Shown piece after piece: positions 59,915 through 64,000 of a DNA stretch of 64,000 nucleotides. Each line of letters opens with the position of its first letter. Within the stretch, counting starts at the first letter, position 1. The DNA lies in assembly GCF_030413175.1 (NCBI RefSeq), contig NZ_CP129212.1, forward strand, positions 6,114,450 to 6,178,449. Direction: 5' to 3'. Position numbers and translations under genes: made by a program. The notes beneath the pieces are model-generated. The model was not told the DNA's origin. It did no database searches and saw only the letters and a program-made list of their open reading frames with translations. Source of the stretch: Bradyrhizobium roseum. GTDB lineage: Bacteria > Pseudomonadota > Alphaproteobacteria > Rhizobiales > Xanthobacteraceae.

Positions 59915-61534
59915 TTGGTGCAAGGTCTCGTTGGTTTTCTGCAGAGCCTCGGTGCGGCACGGCTGATGGCGATGGTCGCGGTCACGACCGCGCTGATCGG
60001 ATTCTTCGGCTTTGTCATCATGCGCGTCACCACCCCGCAGATGACCACGCTGTTCACCGACCTCGCACCCGAAGATTCCTCCTTGATCATCAAGGACCTG
60101 GAGCGCCAGGCGATTCCCTTCGATATCCGCAACGAAGGCGCGGTCATCATGGTCCCGAAGGACAAGGTGACGCGGCTGCGGATGAAGCTGGCCGAAAGCA
60201 ACCTGCCCAAGGGCGGCAGCGTCGGCTACGAGATATTCGACAAGTCCGATGCGCTCGGCACCACCAGTTTCGTTCAGAACATCAACCACCTGCGCGCGCT
60301 GGAGGGCGAACTCGCCCGCACCATCCGCGCCATCGACCGCATCCAGGCCGCCCGCGTCCATCTGGTGCTGCCGGAACGGCCGCTGTTCGCCCGCGAAGCG
60401 CCAGAGCCGTCGGCCTCGATCGTGGTGCGGGTGCGCGGCAGCCTCGAACCGCAGCAGATCCGCGCCATCCGCCACGTCGTTGCCTCCGCCGTCAACGGAT
60501 TGAAGCCGCAGCGGGTCTCGATCGTCGACGAAGCCGGCCGGCTGCTGGCCGACGGCGCCGGCAAGGAAGGCGATAACGCGGCCGGCGACGAGCGCCGCAC
60601 CGCCTTCGAGAAGCAGATGCGCAACGAGGTCGAGGCGATCGTCTCCTCGGTGGTCGGCCAGGGCCGCGCCCGCGTCCAGCTCACCGCCGACTTCGACTAC
60701 AACAAGGTGACCCAGACCTCGGACAAATTCGATCCCGAGGGCCGCGTGCTGCGCTCCAGCCAGACCCGCGAGGAATCCTCCGCCAGCGCCGGCGACGGCG
60801 GCCAGGTGACGGTCAACAACGAGCTTCCCGGCAACCAGGCCAACGCCACCGCCGCCGCCCGCGACCAGAGCAAGAAGAGCGAAGAGACCAACAATTACGA
60901 GATTTCGCGCACCACCAAGACCGAAGTGACCGAGGCCGGCCGCGTCAACCGCATCTCGGTCGCGGTGCTGGTCGACGGTGCCTACACCAAGAACGACAAA
61001 GGCGAGATGGTCTATCAGGACCGCAGCAAGGAGCAGCTCGATCGCATCGCCACCCTGGTCCGCTCCGCGATCGGTTTCGACCAGAAGCGCGGCGACCAGG
61101 TCGAGGTCGTCAACCTTCGCTTTGCCGAAGCGCCATCGGTGCCGCCGGTGATGGAGCCGACCGGCCTGCTCGGCATGCTGCAGTTCACCAAGGATGACGT
61201 CATGTATGTCATCGAACTCGGCGTCATGATGCTGCTCGGCCTCGTGGTGCTGTTCCTGGTGATCCGCCCGCTGGTCAAGCGCATCCTGGCCGCCGAAGTC
61301 GTCCCCGGACAGGCCGATTCGCTGCCCGCTTTGACCGACGGCACGCAGGAAGACGGGTCAGGCCAGGCCCTGCTTCCGGGCACCAGCGGCGCCGCCCAAT
61401 TGATCGACGTCGCCCAGGTTCAGGGCCAGGTCCACGCCCAGGCCGTGCACCGGGTCGGCGAACTGGCCGAACGCAATCCGAACGAGACCGCCTCCATTGT
61501 TCGTCAATGGCTGAGCGAACCCGCCGAGAGCTGA
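59915..61534 (+). CDS. fliF: flagellar MS-ring protein FliF
   Basis: 539 residues from a TTG at 59915 after GGGGGCGG; the GTG at 59918 is equally possible and the TTG at 59864 is rejected. Two membrane segments frame the periplasmic part: [19 protein letters not shown] near residue 20 and [19 protein letters not shown] near 445. The ring-building motif PSASIVVRV and the FliG-binding C-terminus ([12 protein letters not shown]) are intact. It starts the operon fliF-fliG-fliH-fliN-flbD. Confidence 0.95.
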   Translation: MVQGLVGFLQSLGAARLMAMVAVTTALIGFFGFVIMRVTTPQMTTLFTDLAPEDSSLIIKDLERQAIPFDIRNEGAVIMVPKDKVTRLRMKLAESNLPKGGSVGYEIFDKSDALGTTSFVQNINHLRALEGELARTIRAIDRIQAARVHLVLPERPLFAREAPEPSASIVVRVRGSLEPQQIRAIRHVVASAVNGLKPQRVSIVDEAGRLLADGAGKEGDNAAGDERRTAFEKQMRNEVEAIVSSVVGQGRARVQLTADFDYNKVTQTSDKFDPEGRVLRSSQTREESSASAGDGGQVTVNNELPGNQANATAAARDQSKKSEETNNYEISRTTKTEVTEAGRVNRISVAVLVDGAYTKNDKGEMVYQDRSKEQLDRIATLVRSAIGFDQKRGDQVEVVNLRFAEAPSVPPVMEPTGLLGMLQFTKDDVMYVIELGVMMLLGLVVLFLVIRPLVKRILAAEVVPGQADSLPALTDGTQEDGSGQALLPGTSGAAQLIDVAQVQGQVHAQAVHRVGELAERNPNETASIVRQWLSEPAES

Positions 61535-61535
61535 C

Positions 61536-62621
61536 ATGGCCGCCGCACCGAACGCCTCAAACGCCAACGATATCACCACCGTCATCTCGGCGCTGGCAAG
61601 CCGTCAGGCCGGCCGCGCCAAGGGCAAGCCGCTGAGCGGCCCGAAGCGCGCCGCCATCCTGATGCTGGCGCTCGGCGAGCAGTATGGCGGCAAGGTGTGG
61701 GCGCAGCTCGACGACGACGAGGTGCGCGAATTGTCGATCCACATGTCGACACTCGGCACCGTCGAGGCCGACGTGGTGGAAGACCTGATGCTGGAATTCG
61801 TCTCGCGCATGTCGGCCTCCGGCGCGCTGATGGGCACCTTCGACGCCACCGAGCGGCTGTTGCAGCAATACCTGCCGACCGACCGTGTTTCCGGCATCAT
61901 GGACGAAATCCGCGGCCCCGCCGGCCGCAACATGTGGGAAAAATTATCCAACGTGCAGGAAGAGGTGCTCGCCAACTACCTCAAGAACGAATACCCACAG
62001 ACCATCGCAGTGGTGCTGTCGAAGCTGAAGCCGGAACATGCCGCGCGCGTGCTGGCGATTCTCCCCGAGGATCTGGCGCTCGACGTGGTCGGCCGCATGC
62101 TGAAGATGGAAGCGGTGCAGAAGGAAGTCATCGAGCGCGTCGAACAGACGCTGCGCACCGAATTCATGTCCAACCTGTCGCAGACCCGCCGCCGCGACGC
62201 CCACGAGGTGATGGCTGAAATCTTCAACAATTTCGACCGCCAGACCGAAACCCGCTTCATCACCTCGCTGGAAGAAGAGAACCGCGAATCCGCCGAGCGC
62301 ATCAAGGCGCTGATGTTCACCTTCGACGACCTGATCAAGCTCGATTCCGCCTCGGCGCAGACGCTGATGCGCAACGTCGACAAGGACAAGCTCGGCATCG
62401 CGCTGAAGAGCGCCAATGAGGAGGTGCGCGGCTTCTTCCTCGGCAACATGTCCTCGCGCGCCGGCAAGATGCTGATGGACGACATGGCGGCGATGGGACC
62501 GGTGCGGCTGCGCGACGTCGACGAGGCGCAGGCGCTGCTCGTCAACATGGCCAAGGACATGGCGGCGCGAGGCGAAATCACGCTGACCAAGAACCGCGCC
62601 GACGACGAATTGGTGTATTGA
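61536..62621 (+). CDS. fliG: flagellar motor switch protein FliG
   Basis: 361 residues. N-terminal [19 protein letters not shown] binds FliF; the middle domain has [20 protein letters not shown] and the C-terminal torque helix domain has [20 protein letters not shown], with the charged residues that face MotA. It starts 1 base after the fliF stop, so the two are coupled. Longer than the E. coli form by about 30 residues at the N-terminus, as in alphaproteobacteria. Confidence 0.96.
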   Translation: MAAAPNASNANDITTVISALASRQAGRAKGKPLSGPKRAAILMLALGEQYGGKVWAQLDDDEVRELSIHMSTLGTVEADVVEDLMLEFVSRMSASGALMGTFDATERLLQQYLPTDRVSGIMDEIRGPAGRNMWEKLSNVQEEVLANYLKNEYPQTIAVVLSKLKPEHAARVLAILPEDLALDVVGRMLKMEAVQKEVIERVEQTLRTEFMSNLSQTRRRDAHEVMAEIFNNFDRQTETRFITSLEEENRESAERIKALMFTFDDLIKLDSASAQTLMRNVDKDKLGIALKSANEEVRGFFLGNMSSRAGKMLMDDMAAMGPVRLRDVDEAQALLVNMAKDMAARGEITLTKNRADDELVY

Positions 62622-63247
62622 TGGCCGCGCCCGCAAAATTCCTGTTCGACACCGACTTTGCCGCTCCCGACAAGACGCGCGAACGCGCCGCCACGAGCGC
62701 CGAGATCGCCGAGAAGGTCGCGGAGGCCGAAGCGCGTGCCTACCGCGCCGGCTACGAAGCGGCCCAGCACGAGGCGAAGGTGGAAAGCGATCGCCGCGCC
62801 GCGCTGGCGCTGGAGGAGATCGGCATCGCCATCCGCGGCATCGCCTCGCGCTTCTCCGGCATCGAGACCAGGATGGAGACCGAGGCGGTCGACGTTGCTG
62901 TGGCGGTGGCGCGCAAGCTGTGCAGCGAACTGATCGTCCGCGAACCGCTCGGCGAGATCATGGCGCTGGTCAGCGACTGCTTCTCGCATCTGGTCGCGAC
63001 CCCGCATCTCGTCGTCCGCATCAACGACCAGCTCTACGATGCTGCCCGCGAGAAGATCGAGCGGCAGGCCGCCCAGAGCGGCTTCGAAGGCCGGCTCGTC
63101 ATTCTTGCCGAACCCGCCATCGCCACCGGCGACTGCCGGATCGAATGGGCCGACGGCGGCGTGGTGCTGGAACGGACGGCCATCGAATCGAAAATCAGCG
63201 AACTCGTCGGACGCTATCTGGCGTCCCGCGGTCAGGCCGCAACGTAA
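62621..63247 (+). CDS. fliH: flagellar export ATPase regulator FliH-like (FlbE) protein
   Basis: 208 residues. The ATG at 62621 overlaps the fliG stop by one base. The N-terminal part is a charged helix with YRAGYEAAQHEAKVESDRRA, followed by a globular domain with HLVVRINDQLYDAAREKIER and CRIEWADGGVVLERTAIE, the recognisable FliH C-terminus. It restrains the ATPase FliI, whose gene is not in the window. Confidence 0.9.
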   Translation: MAAPAKFLFDTDFAAPDKTRERAATSAEIAEKVAEAEARAYRAGYEAAQHEAKVESDRRAALALEEIGIAIRGIASRFSGIETRMETEAVDVAVAVARKLCSELIVREPLGEIMALVSDCFSHLVATPHLVVRINDQLYDAAREKIERQAAQSGFEGRLVILAEPAIATGDCRIEWADGGVVLERTAIESKISELVGRYLASRGQAAT

Positions 63248-63266
63248 GGGCCATGAGGACTGAACC

Positions 63267-63617
63267 ATGAGTGACACCGACGCACAGGTACCGCTACCCG
63301 ACCTCAACGCCGCGGACGCACCGCCAATCGACGACCTCGCCTATAATGAGGACGAACAGGCTTCGCGCATCGCCGCCGACCTCGAGGCGGTGTTCGACGT
63401 GCCGGTGCAGGTTTCGGCCGTGCTCGGCCGTTCCAAGATGGACGTCGGCGAGCTGTTGAAGCTCGGGCCCGGCACCGTGCTCGAACTCGACCGCCGCGTC
63501 GGCGAAGCCATCGACATCTACGTCAACAACCGCCTGGTGGCGCGCGGCGAAGTGGTGCTGGTGGAAGACAAGCTCGGCGTCACCATGACGGAAATCATCA
63601 AGGCGGAACGCAACTAG
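63267..63617 (+). CDS. fliN: flagellar motor switch protein FliN
   Basis: 116 residues, one SpoA/FliN domain: VFDVPVQVSAVLGRSKMDVG, ELLKLGPGTVLELDRRVGEA and LVARGEVVLVEDKLGVTMTE. An acidic N-terminal 35 residues precedes it. It forms the base of the C-ring with FliG and FliM. Preceded by 19 bases from the fliH stop. Confidence 0.95.
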   Translation: MSDTDAQVPLPDLNAADAPPIDDLAYNEDEQASRIAADLEAVFDVPVQVSAVLGRSKMDVGELLKLGPGTVLELDRRVGEAIDIYVNNRLVARGEVVLVEDKLGVTMTEIIKAERN

Positions 63618-63670
63618 TAATTTGGCGATACGCGCCGAAAGCGGCGCGAACAGACGGACAGGAGATCAAC

Positions 63671-64000
63671 ATGCGGCTTCTCATCGTTGGCACATTGAAG
63701 GGCCAGCTTACGACCGCCACCAAGATCGCGATGGAAAACGGCGCATCGGTCACCCACGCCGAGGCGATCGAACAGGCGATGGCCGTGCTGCGCGGCGGCA
63801 AGGGCGCCGACCTGCTGCTGGTCGACGTCGCGCTCGACATCCGCGACCTGGTGATGCGGCTGGAAGCCGAGCACATCCATGTGCCGATCGTGGCCTGCGG
63901 CATCTCCAACGACGCCCGCGCTGCGGTCGCCGCGATCCACGCCGGCGCCAAGGAATACATCCCGCTGCCGCCCGATCCGGAGCTGATCGCCGCGGTGCTC
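63671..64000 (+). CDS. flbD: sigma-54-dependent flagellar regulator FlbD, N-terminal part
   Basis: The first 110 residues of a larger gene cut by the right edge. They form a receiver-like domain (MRLLIVGTLKGQLTTATKIA, ADLLLVDVALDI, HVPIVACGISND). The usual acidic pair near the start is replaced by neutral residues, as in FlbD, which is not phosphorylated in the normal way but is gated by FliX. AGGAG precedes the ATG. The AAA+ and DNA-binding domains should follow beyond the window. Confidence 0.9.
   Translation, partial: MRLLIVGTLKGQLTTATKIAMENGASVTHAEAIEQAMAVLRGGKGADLLLVDVALDIRDLVMRLEAEHIHVPIVACGISNDARAAVAAIHAGAKEYIPLPPDPELIAAVL

Noticed and set aside
1..64000. Insertion sequences, prophage, CRISPR arrays, rRNA genes
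   Set aside because: I looked for transposase, integrase and phage structural motifs, regularly spaced repeats and rRNA cores and found none.

Overview
The window is high-GC chromosomal DNA from an alphaproteobacterium of the Bradyrhizobium/Rhodopseudomonas group (Nitrobacteraceae), most likely Bradyrhizobium. This is inferred from the flagellar order fliF-fliG-fliH-fliN-flbD with a neighbouring sciP (Caulobacter-like flagellar control), a rhizobial-type phosphatidylethanolamine methyltransferase (pmtA), large numbers of TRAP, Bug and ABC transporter genes typical of soil oligotrophs, a palindromic intergenic repeat of the kind common in these genomes, and a small-protein family known from Bradyrhizobium. 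I see no insertion sequence, prophage, CRISPR array or rRNA. One tRNA gene (Met, CAT) is present.

Positions 1-10030 hold a partial acyl-CoA dehydrogenase-like gene, a GMC oxidoreductase, an enoyl-CoA hydratase coupled to a MarR regulator, then a GntR regulator heading a tight run: an SsuA/NMT1-type ABC transporter with two permeases, a NodB-fold deacetylase, a fumarylacetoacetate hydrolase-family enzyme and a MetE-C-like methyltransferase. Positions 10039-19620 carry a frameshifted small gene, a Tlde1-like L,D-transpeptidase, small ring-cleavage/modification enzymes (DOPA-dioxygenase-like, carboxymuconolactone decarboxylase-like, VOC, SDR), a LacI regulator with a perfect operator, a Bug binding protein, and a P450/ferredoxin pair under a divergent TetR.

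Positions 19666-34478 carry a mono-haem c-type protein, an outer-membrane-like protein, a succinate-semialdehyde dehydrogenase, an SDR, a five-gene hydantoinase/oxoprolinase-TRAP operon, a flavoprotein with an apparent N-terminal frameshift, a HerA-like ATPase and a GreA-like protein without the acidic tip. Positions 34599-42266 form a second transport-and-hydrolysis locus: M24 peptidase, PotABCD-like ABC transporter, and two tandem paralogous amidohydrolases.

Positions 42640-54523 are a mixture: conserved unknown proteins, a metallophosphoesterase that probably starts at ATT, a copper amine oxidase, a retroviral-type aspartic protease, an L,D-transpeptidase, a 45-residue membrane protein, a tyrosine/arginine-rich secreted protein, a glycogen synthase with an altered substrate-loop glycine, and the tRNA. 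From 54617 to the end are housekeeping and motility genes: pmtA, mnmA, fliK, flgD, sciP, fliF, fliG, fliH, fliN and the start of flbD. A CtrA-like box lies between sciP and fliF. Transporter substrates cannot be read from the sequence, so catabolic roles are inferred from gene context.
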